Shown here piece by piece: positions 21,591-31,679 of a stretch of 64,000 nt of DNA. Position 1 is the stretch's first letter; each line of letters starts with the position of its first letter. The notes beneath the pieces are model-generated. The model was not told where the DNA came from, did not search any database, and saw only the letters and a list, made by a program, of their open reading frames with translations. The stretch spans positions 90,685 through 154,684 of the forward strand of contig MNCI01004579.1 of assembly GCA_015680685.1 (NCBI GenBank), given 5' to 3'. The stretch is from Gnetum montanum. Lineage: Eukaryota > Streptophyta > Gnetopsida > Gnetales > Gnetaceae. The translations under genes and the position numbers were made by a program.

Positions 21591-22429
21591 TATGAGCAAC
21601 GAGGTACCCCTACACTCAGCCATACAAATACAAGCGTTTTACGCATGATCCAGTTGAATTCCAAGGACTAAGTGCCCATGTGCCTTTGTGGAACAAGGAC
21701 AAGTTGGTTGATCATTGTCTTCCCAAACTTACTTGTATGTCATGATTGTATAGTTAAGTAAGATTGAGGCATATGATTTTTTTAGCTTTTATGTTTTATA
21801 TCCTACTGCTAATAGGGGAGGAGAGAGAGATAAATAAGTGACTAATTTAACTTAACTATTGATTAACTAAGCTTTAACTAATCCTAACACTAGTATCCGT
21901 TCTCATGTGCCGTACACATCTTGAACTAGTGTAACACTACTGGGATTACCAAATGCTAATCGTTACTAGATTACCAAGTGTTACATGCATGCTCAAAGTG
22001 ATCGTACTATGTGTGCTTACTTAGGAGAGTTGTAGGGTAAGAGAGAATCATTAATTAACTAAGAAAGCATTTAATAACATCAATTAATACTAATTAATCT
22101 ATTCTGAATGTTGCAATTTTTATCATAAAGTTCGTCTTTATTACCGTACACAAGGTGTGCTTAGGTACACAATGCTCGCATAAAGATCCATTCACTTGAT
22201 GACTTCTACTGTAGGCACATAGAAATAATTCTAACTTTGGAGGGAAGAAAGGGCAATATTTTGGCTAAGGGACTAACTATCTAACTACAAAACCAAGTGC
22301 GCTTGCCTCTTATTTATAAGCAAAAAGGCAAGACCTGATATCAGGTATCCGACATTGCATGGTAGGCTCTGATATTGCGTACCCAATATTGCAGATGTGA
22401 TATTGCAGCCCTGATATCGTGGTTCATCA
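21591..22429 (-). repeat. Element 3, 5' LTR
   Basis: Second LTR copy; on the plus strand it starts TATGAGCAACGAGG (one base of the TGATGAG terminus lost) and ends GGTTCATCA. TATAAATA in minus sense lies at 22311-22318. The primer site follows directly at its inner end. Confidence 0.92.
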
Positions 22430-23212
22430 CCCATTGAGGTGAGGTTTTCTCTATGTTGTCAAGTCATAAGGGCCTAATTATTTAGACATTAAGACTACAA
22501 CATCCATCCATCCATTCCATTAATAAGAGGTTCTTGCTCTTGTCATAATGACATCCTTTTTTCACCATGAGCCTAAAAATAACTTCATAGTCATTATGTT
22601 TGGGTAGAAGAGTTTAGAAGCAAGGTAGAATGTAAGGGGTGTGACATCAAGGGGATTTGTGAATTCTCTTTGGCCACTTTTGTATATTCTATCAAGTTGC
22701 TGAGGTTGTAACCATATCCTTGTAGATCTAACGAAAAATGGAAGTGAATGTAACCTAAAATAACACTGAATAGACTTCTGTGAGTCCCATTGGAAAGACA
22801 CGTACCCATGCCTAAAGGTTGGTAGCTTATTAGCATTCAAAAAAAAAAAAAGAAAAAAAAAAGAAAAAAAGAGAGAAAGAAGCTCCTCCCTTGGACAAAA
22901 CTCTAAGTGATGTTACTCCTTGCAACTATGATAGTCTTATGGTTGTCTACCAACATGATGAAATAATGTGATGTCACTGCAATGTGGTTTGGAGTTGGTT
23001 TGAATGTTGGAAAGAAGAACTCATGATTATTTAACCATTAATAACACATATGATTTCGTTGTACCCATGGTAAGACCTCATGTTCGAATTTCTGCAATCC
23101 TTTCTATAGTCCATCTCATGTCATTGTCCGAGTGATCATAACTTGTGGTTTTGTGTAACATAGAGTTATTATCTCAAATTGGTGATTTTAACATGTGTCT
23201 TTTGTTGCATAT

Positions 23213-23458
23213 TTATGCATTACATTCAACCCCTTTAGTGCCTACAAACATTTTTAGGTGTGGTTACACAAGGGCATCATAGGCTAGAGCTTGGTTTGGT
23301 GAGGATCCACTTATGTAACTTTTGTGACTTGTACTTGTTTGATACAACCACATCATTCTTCATCTTCCAAGCACTTAATTGTTACATTTTATTATTTCCC
23401 TTCTCATATAACTTGATCCATCCACAAGCTTAATTTCAATGCCCTTTTTCTTGCTCAT
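23213..23458 (-). pseudogene. Antisense extra ORF in the 3' region of element 2
   Basis: Read against element 2, an ATG at 23456-23458 opens 82 codons to a TAA at 23213, with three internal stops (TAA, TGA, TAG). The product starts MSKKKGIEIKLVDGSSYMRR, continues to YISGSSPNQALAYDALV and ends PHLKMFVGTKGVECNA. The second half lines up with the antisense frame of element 3 (SGSSPK-x-AHVFYALTNPQTKEFVG). Finding the same antisense protein pattern in two separately inserted elements argues for a real former gene. Function unknown. Confidence 0.55.
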
Positions 23459-23689
23459 TCTACTGCTTTTCACATTAATGACTCCACCTTCTTACACTTT
23501 CGATGCCTCAAACTGATTTTCCACTTATCTAGAACTATGAACCTAACCTCAAACCTTTCAACCAATCATGGAGCTTCAATTTTCATGCTTAGTTACCCCA
23601 TTTGGTGATTATTCATGGATCCTGATGTCGACTACTTGATGTTGGGTCGGACATGACGTCGGATATGCGCTGTCGGGTTGATCAAAACC

Positions 23690-23698
23690 TATATATAT
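23690..23698 (+). promoter_or_regulatory. TATA-like box upstream of the element 2 extra ORF
   Basis: CCTATATATATGATCCCC lies about 570 bases before the ATG at 24265. It follows a GATGTCG/GATATGCG-like stretch that resembles the U3 style of the LTRs. It could be a second promoter, or the relic of an LTR piece. No direct support. Confidence 0.35.
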
Positions 23699-24264
23699 GA
23701 TCCCCATGGTATCCAAATGTCATTTTCATAATTTGCTACTAGGGGAGTTGTTTAAAATTTCTCTTGTGACTCAGAGCTCTACACACCCACATTCCACTTG
23801 CAATAATTAGCTCTCTACTACTTCGATTTTAGTGCTATTTGAACCTATCTGAACTTGGAGTGTTCAAGTTAGTTGGGGGGAAGGGGGGCGGGCGGAGTAG
23901 GTGCTTATGTGGAAAACTTATTCCAATTGAAAAAAATTTGCTATCACTTGGAAGGTATTATAAGAATAAGAGTGTTAAAAATTTTAGACATCATCATGAA
24001 TAATCAATCGTATTAATGCCAGAAACCTTAATTTTCCCACCAAAGGAACCACAACCATCATTATAAGCCATACATAAGGAAAAAGGAACCAATTGCTAAG
24101 GGTTGTAAATATGATAAACACTTTTTGGGGATTTTTCTTGAAAATTTTTCTAACTTTTTAATCATATAAACTAAGCACTTAATGAATTAAGGTCGAGTAT
24201 GATATACATCTATTAATGATAACCATCGATGCCTTAGTAACACTTGATCTTTGCTTGATTGTGG

Positions 24265-27000
24265 ATGGCCCCAAAATGAGGTGCACAAGGATAATCTTCG
24301 TAGAGAGCAGCTAAGCATACACAACATGTCCAAGGCTAACAAGGTGAACATGTAGAACACATGGAGTAGGAAGCTCAATCATTTAGCATTCATCAAGAGT
24401 CTCTTGCTACTAGACAGTCGGTCCAAGGAGAGGCTGTAGAACCACCAGCTCCTATGTAGGGAAAACATCTCACATTGCCCCTTGATTACCTGGTAGCCAT
24501 TTAAGAAAAGTCCACATTGACCATGGTCATAGTGGAGATGAACTTCAGACCATTTATGGAGTTTGCTTCAGAAGCAATTCAAACGCAACTTAAGGCATCA
24601 CCTCTATGGCCCATTCTTTTAGATAGTGATGAGTGGTAACTTAACGAGACTTATCAATTCTAGCACAACAAAGATGAGGGAACTATTATCAACATTTGTG
24701 AAGTTAATGTCTCTTTCTCAATCAAGGTAATTGCAATAGATCTGAATTTGCTAAACGAAGGGGCTAAGGTAGCCCATTTGTCCATCACATCTAACCCCGA
24801 TACCAAAAACCTGTGGCTGAAATGGGCATATGACAAAGGAAATAAAACATATAATTAACTAACTCTAGAAGAGAGGACATACTTCAAGATCAGTACATAC
24901 CACTTGTTTCCCACCAAAGGGCTCAACCAAATTTCAACATATGTGGGTAGGGGAAGTGCTATCTTAATGGAAAAATATGTGGCCAATCTTCCCCAATTCT
25001 ACTTCATTGAATTTGAATGAAGGTTCGAAGAGAAAAAGGTAGGGAAACCAACACTCCCATTCCCTTGCCTAATCAGAAGGTTATGCAAATGCATTGGAAT
25101 CCTAAGATATATGAATGATATCTTTAGGAAGGCTTAGAACATCTCCTTCGTTGAACTTCTCAAACTTGCGGCACCAAGAAAAGATCTTGGTGAAGGGCAA
25201 GAATCGGAGAAGGAAGTGGAGCTAGAAACAGAAGTACAATGTGAGCCTAAATATTTTCCAAAAACATAAGCTCCACCACCATCGCCACCACAAGATTACA
25301 GGTCCTCAATGAGCCATTTATAAAAATCACTGAAGGTATCAGTTAGGGAAGTAGGGATGAGTTTAATCTCTTTAGAGTAATTGATGATGCCATACAGTCC
25401 ACTATTTTAGCTAATCCAACAAGGAGGGAGATCTCATTACAATTAGGAGGAGGATCCCAGTGGTCTAGGAAAATCTTTGGGAATGTCGCATCCTTCCAAG
25501 TGACGCTTGAAATTGGAGAAGATGCTATAGTTATGGTAATGTAGCATTAGGATGCGACAGGTGTAGTAGAAGTGATAATGGATCATGTTAAAGAATCATT
25601 AAACATGCCTGTTGTGTCCCCAGTAGATCTTACTAGGACCAAAGGTGTGTAGATGCTGGTCAAGGCCTCAATGACTCCTATGATGCATGAGGATGTATTG
25701 GATTGACTACTACAGATAGGGCAAGTGAGGACTACTTTGTTTAACATCCCTAGTGATGTCATTGTAGCATAGTCAGATCTCATCACTACTAAAGGAAAGC
25801 TAGTCATGATTAAAGTCAGGGTAGAACATGCAGAAGTAGAAGTGAAAAGATTACAACAAGAGGTAGCTACCCTGAGAGCTGAACAATAGGACCCTACTTG
25901 ATTTTTTGCACCTAACCAGCTAGAACAATTCAAGATAGAGCTATTGTCCAATATAACTGAGGAGAGCATAATTGCAAAACAAGAAAAAAAGAAAGCGATT
26001 TGGAATACCTCTACTACTGATGCATAGTCCCAAAGGTACAAAAAGCCATTGACTACTGCACAAGAAGAAAATAAGTAGCTCGTTGTTGAGAATTCAAGGT
26101 TGACCATAGTTGAAAAGCAAAAGAATATTCTAGAGAAAAGTGTTCATTAGTTAAGAGAAGGACTGGTGAGGGTCAACTAGGACATAAATAGATTAGCTAG
26201 AGAAAAAAAACCGTCTCGATGGAAGAGGTCCATGAGATTTGACAAAAATTAATAATAGAAATTAGTGCATGGTAGATTGAGGCCAAGAAGCATGAAAAGT
26301 TAAAGGAACACTTCCACAATCAAGCAGGCATGTATAAGCAAATAAATGAGAAAGAGATCTAGATGGCTAAAGCCCACATTAGGTCCTTGTCACACAAAAT
26401 CTTGAGTGGTAGCCAATTCTAGATAGTTATGCCTCGGTCCACCAGGCAGAAGTAAAGAATAAAGACCTATAGATCAAAGATTTGAAAGAATACATGGCAT
26501 TGGCTAACCTTAGATATGCTAACCTTGCCATGTTAATGGTAGGTTGACCTTGAAAGGAGCTAGAGAAGTAAGTAGCAACTGCTTATGCATTGTATGAAAA
26601 AGAGTTTGTAGATTAGAAAGATGCTTTGTAGAAGCTGCATGTGGAAAATTTGAAATTGGAAGTGGTTAAATCCAACTACCAAGGATAAAAGGATGTCACC
26701 TCAAACCTAGCTAGAAGATTAATAGATTATCATGAACTCAGAGAAAAAGCTAGTGCCTTTGAGGAGGAACGATGGTAGTTTGCAACTTGGTATGTAAAGG
26801 ATGATTAGATGTTCCTGCAACTACCATGCCCTTAGGATGTACTAGCGCTAGTAGACATTGGTTTAGTAGCCTAGACAATACATGACCCATGAATGGAAGA
26901 GGAAAAGTTGTAGGTGTTGCTTAATCATTACAAATTTCACAAGCTTGGTGATAAAGAAAAGCAACCAATGGAGGAGCCACTACCTTCGGGCACCACATGA
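24265..27000 (+). pseudogene. Element 2 extra ORF: plant-transposon-protein-like domain plus long coiled coil
   Basis: From the ATG at 24265 (MAPK) to a TGA at 26998-27000, about 912 codons stay readable with shifts only near 25350, near 26210 and once more before 26700. Residues 1-85 are hydrophilic and Gln/Glu/Ser-rich. At about 90-275 lie FRPFMEFASEAIQ, LWLKWAYDKGNKTYN, ERTYFKISTYHLFPTKGLNQ, STYVGRGSAILMEKYVANLP and LPFPCLIRRLCKCIGI, the pattern I associate with the 'putative plant transposon protein' domain. A Pro-rich linker (PPPSPP) follows, then IDDAIQSTILANPTRREISL. From about residue 510 to 850 come Leu/Glu/Lys/Gln heptad-like stretches (VEVKRLQQEVATLRAEQ, REKASAFEEERW). No signal peptide or membrane span is visible, so it is not envelope-like. 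Most stops are TAG, TAA or TGA at likely CAG, CAA, CGA or TGG codons. Function unknown. Confidence 0.72.
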
Positions 27001-27189
27001 GCTTCCCAATTTTTTATCTTGTAATATTGTGTTCCATTTTTGTAATACACCACTACAACATGTAAGAGTCAATTGTTTTGTTTGTTATTTAAGTTAGTTA
27101 ATAATCCCATACCTTCACAATATTTTGTAAATAATTTTTTCCTCATTTGATTTGACTTGTGGACAAGTTTTCATTCAGTCATGGGAGTA
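27001..27189 (+). promoter_or_regulatory. Element 2 3' terminal block and polypurine tract
   Basis: Holds AATAATCCCATACCTTCAC and CAATATTTTGTAA, shared with elements 3 and 4, and ends in CATGGGAGTA against the 3' LTR. That purine stretch is the likely plus-strand primer; elements 3 and 4 have CATGGGGGTA and TTTGGAGGTA in the same place. Confidence 0.65.
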
Positions 27190-28067
27190 TGATGAGTCAA
27201 AAATTTGTTGGGCCCCAATATTGGATACTGGATATCAGAGCCTCGTATCGGATACCTAATGTCGAAGCTAGAAAGCGATGTCAGATATTTGACATCATCT
27301 CCTCTGGGCTAGCCTATAAATACAACACTTGGGTGCATGGTTCAAACATAAGATAAAGAAGATAGTTTTAGTTTTCAGTTTTTGATGTCTTTCTTAGAGT
27401 CCTATTGTTCCTAGTGCATGCCCACAGTGTGATGTTTGTAATTGTACAACACCTTTGTTCGAGTGTGATGTACTTGGACATGTTACATGACTAGAAATAA
27501 AGATTGAGATTACTCCCATTATTGTAGTATCCACTTAGATTATCATCACTTTAATTGTTAATTATCTACTATTTCCTTTAGTTAACATTTTCATTTATTG
27601 CTATTTACTATTCCTATTATTAAGTAGAATGTGTACACCTTAATCATGAGCATTTAATTGTAAGTACTTGGTAATCCAGTAGTGTATCGTTTAGCACACC
27701 TAGTGGCATACACTTGGCAATCCCAAAAGTAGTCTCATGAAGTCCAAGACGTATACGAATGATTAAGAGTGGATACTTATCACAGGTAGGCTAGTTTAGA
27801 TCTTATTTTCCATTGTTCATTAGCTTAGTTAGTTTATCTCTTTATCGTCATTAGGTGTAGCATAGAATTAGAACACATCATATGCTTCACTTTAGACTAA
27901 ACCATACATGACAAAGCTCCACTAGTCCAAGTGGGAAGATAGTGAATTGTAATCAAAGCCTAATGCTCTAGATGTCACAACTAGTCCCATCTATGGAATC
28001 TGACCCGATTGTGTGTGAATGCTTATGATTTGTATGGTTGGACATAGGTGTACCTTGCTGCTCATCA
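27190..28067 (+). repeat. Element 2, 3' LTR
   Basis: Second copy of the 8751-9632 repeat, preceded by the polypurine motif CATGGGAGTA. It ends GCTCATCA, followed by ATTAG, the mutated target duplication, and then the LINE again. Confidence 0.92.
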
Positions 28068-29450
28068 ATTAGCATTCATAAGAAAAAGTTAATGTTTTCA
28101 AAAAGATGAAGAATTAATATCAGAGAGAAAAATGCGAATAGGAATATGATTTGATAAAGTAGTATCTACATGTACTTCTACTTTCCTTGCAGACATCCAA
28201 AAAGAAACATTAGAGATTTAAAATCTAGTAAGTTGATAATGAATTGTATCATTTCCTTATTGATAATTACACCAAGTATAATGCTTCTCATTAAATGATA
28301 TAAAAATAATAAGCTAACATTAGAAAAAGAATATTTTTCTTTGAAATTGCACTAATCTTTTTCTTCTTAAGAAGATATACTAGGAGAAATACCATTAGGT
28401 TTCTCTAAATGACTTTCAACCATATTGAAATCACCTTCAATAATCTAAAGAACTTTAGATAGAGATAGAAGATATTTCCAAACCTCTTATTGATCTTTCA
28501 AATTATTAGAAGCATAAATATTACAAAGTCCAAAGTCACCTTTTTTAGTATGAAAAATAATTCAAATAACTCTTTCATGGCTATCAAAGTGACAATTCAA
28601 AAATGTTTCAATCCAGTTTTCATTAACAAGAATAAAAAAACCTACTTTATTAATTTCATGAGTAGAAAAAAATAATGTAAATTTTTAAAATTCATTTATT
28701 AACAAAATTAATATTATGATTTGAAATATTAATTTCTTGCAATAAAAGAAAATCTGGAGATAAGTGCTAGTTGAAAGATGCTCCCTGGTAATCTTTGCTT
28801 GGGACCTATTAGAAAGGGCCTAAACATTCTATGATAAAACTAACATTGAGATGTGGGGAAGGAGGTTTCCATCCTTAATTTTTCAAGGTCAACATTTATC
28901 TCACAAGCCATGTCACTAATAAGTGAAAAAATATTAACTGATAAGAAAACTTTTTGAATAGTAGTAGAATTAAAAAGAGAATTGTATACCTTTAGGATTT
29001 TTAAATTAAAAGCAATAGTTATAGGTTTTTTCTTTTTATGTTACATGAAGTTAAATCCATTTGATCAGTAATTTTATTCATGGGTCCTACTAAAAATTTC
29101 TTTTTTTCTAAAGAGGAATTCTCTTTAGATATTAAGAGTTTACTAGCATCTTTAGGATTAAAAGAATTAGTAAACTGTTAATAACTTATTGAAGAAGTTT
29201 TCATTTGTGTCAACTGAAAACTATCATTATTTGCCTTTTCTAAGAATTATTATTATTATTTCTTACAAATTACCTTTTTATTGTAAAAAGTATAGATCCT
29301 AATAATATGGCCTTTACTACGATAATATCTACAACAACCTTGTAAATTATAATTTGTAATTTTTTGGGAAAAACACTAATTATCAACATTGAGTTTTCAT
29401 TTTATCTTATTATATTGTAAATCAATCTCTACAAAATAATGTGTATGTTG
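28068..29450 (-). pseudogene. L1-type LINE fragment C: endonuclease and ORF1 3' part
   Basis: The minus strand from 28670 down reads KVGFFILVNENWIETFLNCH, WIIFHTKKGDFGLCNIYASN, then IIEGDFNMVESHLEK. This is the APE-type endonuclease, with GDFN as its best-known motif. Toward the element 2 junction it ends with TTLSNHIPIRI, corresponding to the SDHxPI box with Asn for Asp. Further upstream (29280-29440) lies the end of ORF1: YFVEIDLQYNKIK and then CCRYYRSKGHIIRIY, a zinc knuckle with two Cys changed to Tyr. The stretch between (28700-29270) is AT-rich ORF1-ORF2 junction without clear motifs. Confidence 0.85.
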
Positions 29451-29950
29451 TGTTATAATAAGCACAATAGATAGGATGAGGAGGAATGAAAGCTTTGTGG
29501 TTTAAACTGAGAAATACTTGTGATATTATGAAATCTTGAGGTGTCATGTGAAATCTATTATGAAAGAACGAAGAAATTGAGAAATTGAACTATGAAAATC
29601 AAATCATTGGAAAATTCATTGTGAAAAATTAAAATTGGAATAAAACTTAAAAAATATGAGAACTGCTAACTGCTTTAATTATGTCATAAAAAATATTACA
29701 ATAGGCTCTTAGCACCATAAGGAAACTCTTCTAATTGCTTCTATAAGGAAAGAAAAACCAAACTCAACTAGGAGCTAAACTCAACATGACTAAGTTAAAC
29801 TCATCATAACTAACCACTAACCACTAGATTTTTTTTTTAAAAAAACCTTACATGATAAATAAACTTTTAATAATTAAGAAAGTTACTAACCCAAATAATT
29901 TTTTTAAAACCATTTTTCAAAGTAGGAGAAAACAATTTGTATACTACACA
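29451..29950 (-). repeat. Copia-1, 3' LTR
   Basis: Matches 34061-34580: GGATGAGGAGGAATGAAAGC, TATTATGAAATCTTGA, CTCTTCTAATTGCTTCTATA and CTTACATGATAAATAAAC. It ends ACTACACA. Inner edge: the minus strand reads GAGGGAGTTTTAAG just before it, the probable polypurine tract. Confidence 0.82.
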
Positions 29951-30769
29951 ATACTTAAAACTCCCTCATTTAGTGTTGAAATTGGTTTAAGAATAGCTAA
30001 ATTAGAACCTTGAAGATCTTTCTTCTCATTATCTATTTTGTACATACCAATCACGTTCAAAAGATGGGCATTTTGATAAGCTTGTAATGGTTTAGTTAGC
30101 ACACAAGCTAATTGATCATTGCTTTGAACATGTGTAGGCTTAATTATGTCATTCTTCAATTCATGCTTGATAAAGTAATATTTGATGTTAATTTGCTTGC
30201 TCTTCTTATGAATTATGTGCTTCTTGGACAACTAAATTATTGCTGCATTATGTACCAACATGGAAATTAGAAGCTCAACATCAAAACCCAACTAAGAAAA
30301 TAACTTTTTTAATCATAAAACATGCTGAAGACATTTAGCCATAGCAATAAATTTTTCCTGACATGATGAGAGGCTCACATTAGTTTGTTTTTTTATCTTC
30401 CAAGAAATAGGATTAGGACCATGAAAAATAAAGCAACCAGAAGTTGACTTACAATCATCTACATCTCATCCCTAATCAGCATCAATAAAAATATAAAAAT
30501 TTCTATCTTCATTAATGAACTTAATGCTAAAATCAATTGTTCCTTTAACATACCTCAAAAGATGTTTCAAGGCATTAAGATGTAACTACCTTGGATCTTG
30601 CATAAACATTTATAAAAATAAAGTTGCATATCCCAAATGAATCCTACTATGACACAAAAATCTTAGTGAACCAATCATACCTCTATATAAGAAAGGATCA
30701 GCCAATGGAGTATCATCTTTTCTTAAAAGCAATCTTGGCTTTCTCTAGCCCATAATTTTCAATCATGGC
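29951..30769 (-). pseudogene. Copia-1 RNase H remnant
   Basis: 29944-30231 has SKKHIIHKKSKQINIKYYFI, KPTHVQSNDQLACVLTKPL and HLLNVIGMYKI, the end of the copia RNase H (H-x-R-x-K-H-I-x-I and EQLAD-x-x-TK boxes, partly changed). The upstream part, 30240-30760, is read in broken frames, including a DADW-like stretch near 30470 and GSLRFLCH near 30660. It ends the polyprotein just before the 3' LTR. Confidence 0.8.
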
Positions 30770-31480
30770 CTATGCATAATTTGACTTATGAATTTTCAAA
30801 CAATCTTCTTCTTGATCAATTTGGATTCCTAAAAAGTATTTGATGACTCCCATATCCTTCATCTCAAACTCACCTTCCATTTCATGCTTGAATTGCTCAT
30901 TTAATTTTCTAGATGCAACCATAAAAACCAAATCATCAACATAGAGTGAAATAATGATGAAATTAGGAATTTCAGGTTTAAAGTACAAGATAGGCTCAAA
31001 CATACAACTCTTATAACCATTCTTGAGAAAAAATTCATTAATTCTATAAAACCAAGCTCTTGGAGCTTGCTTCAAGTCATACAAAGCTTTATTTAACTTT
31101 CACACCTTGTTTTTTTTGTCCTTGAGCCTCAAAACCTTCAATCTAATAAATATAAACCTTTTCTTTTAATTTTCCATTAAGAAATGTAGACTTAACATCC
31201 ATTTGATTGAATTTCATACCTTTATGAGCAGCAAGGGAGACCATAAGATTAATAGTCTCAAATCTAGCATTAGGAGCAATAATCTCATCATAATCAACAT
31301 GCTTCTTTTGAAGAAAACCTCTTACTACAAGTCTAGCCTTGTATGTAATAATTTTACCAACTTCATTGTATTTGGTTTTGAAGATCCATTTCGTATCAAT
31401 GACTTTCTTCTCTTTTGGCATGTTCACCAACATCCAAGTTTTATTTCTCTCAATAGAACTCATGTTCTTCTTCATGGCTT
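30770..31480 (-). pseudogene. Copia-1 reverse transcriptase remnant
   Basis: 31143-31475 opens with KTWMLVNMPKEKKVIDTKWI, KARLVVRGFLQKKHVDYDEI and MKFNQMDVKSTFLNGKLKEK; a gap with one stop leads to 30770-31084: YDLKQAPRAWFYRINEFFLK, then SLYVDDLVFMVASRKLNEQF and GVIKYFLGIQI. The catalytic YVDDL (30929-30943) is intact. These are motifs of the copia polymerase in the right order. The domain is nearly complete, split by a shift at about 31100. Confidence 0.9.
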
Positions 31481-31679
31481 CAATCTAAACTTGAGATTTG
31501 AGAGCCTCCTTGATATTTGAGGGCTCATGTGTAAGAGTAGCATATGCAACATAAGCAATGGCTTGACTTCTTCTCATTCTTCTAGTAAATTCTTTGTCCA
31601 ATATTTGAGAAGGTGGATGGTCCTTTTCCACCCAAAGTCTTGATTTGTAGTCCTACTTCTTACCTTAATTAAGCTTGTG

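Larger units (their letters stand above)
12432..22429 (-). mobile_element. Element 3: Athila-like LTR retrotransposon nested in element 2
   Basis: LTRs at 12432-13271 (3') and 21591-22429 (5') bound a minus-strand gag-protease-RT-RNase H-integrase series plus a 1.9-kb 3' region. CCCAT occurs immediately outside both ends (12427-12431 and 22430-22434), a perfect target duplication. Beyond it the 3' region of element 2 resumes. The LTRs belong to the same family as that of element 5. Gag and pol have many in-frame stops but few large deletions. It inserted after element 2 was already in place and is the only LTR copy here with an undamaged target duplication. Confidence 0.93.
22435..24264 (+). 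other. Element 2 3' region before the extra ORF
   Basis: Resumes element 2 after element 3. It is homologous to the post-integrase region of element 4: CATCCATCCATCCATTCC, ACCCATGCCTAAAGG, an A-rich patch at 22839-22877 and ACCAATCATGG near 23565. Beyond about 23600 it has no counterpart in element 4. There it contains a TATATATA at about 23690-23698 and an exceptional G-rich run at 23875-23899. No sense-strand protein is seen before 24265. Confidence 0.6.
8751..28067 (+). mobile_element. Element 2: pol-less Athila-like LTR retrotransposon, interrupted by element 3
   Basis: The two LTRs (8751-9632, 27190-28067) share TGATGAGTCA starts and GCTCATCA ends. Flanking 5-mers ACTAG and ATTAG differ by one C-to-T change and are the target duplication; joining the flanks restores the LINE reading MNA-SIF. 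The inside holds a tRNA-Asp-like primer site, a gag (9760-12110), a T-rich join, a long 3' region and a large extra frame (24265-27000). No protease, reverse transcriptase, RNase H or integrase can be found outside the nested element 3. Without element 3 it is about 9.3 kb. It was probably non-autonomous and relied on enzymes from relatives such as elements 3-5. Confidence 0.87.

Noticed and set aside
25583-26107. 174-codon open frame on the minus strand
   Set aside because: It is the mirror of the coiled-coil coding strand: codons of the sense extra ORF rich in Glu and Lys leave the complement open. Its product is an unmotivated Ser/Cys/Leu mix, and the sense frame has clear domain patterns.
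31203-31520. 105-codon plus-strand frame
   Set aside because: Complement of the Copia-1 reverse transcriptase N-terminal part.
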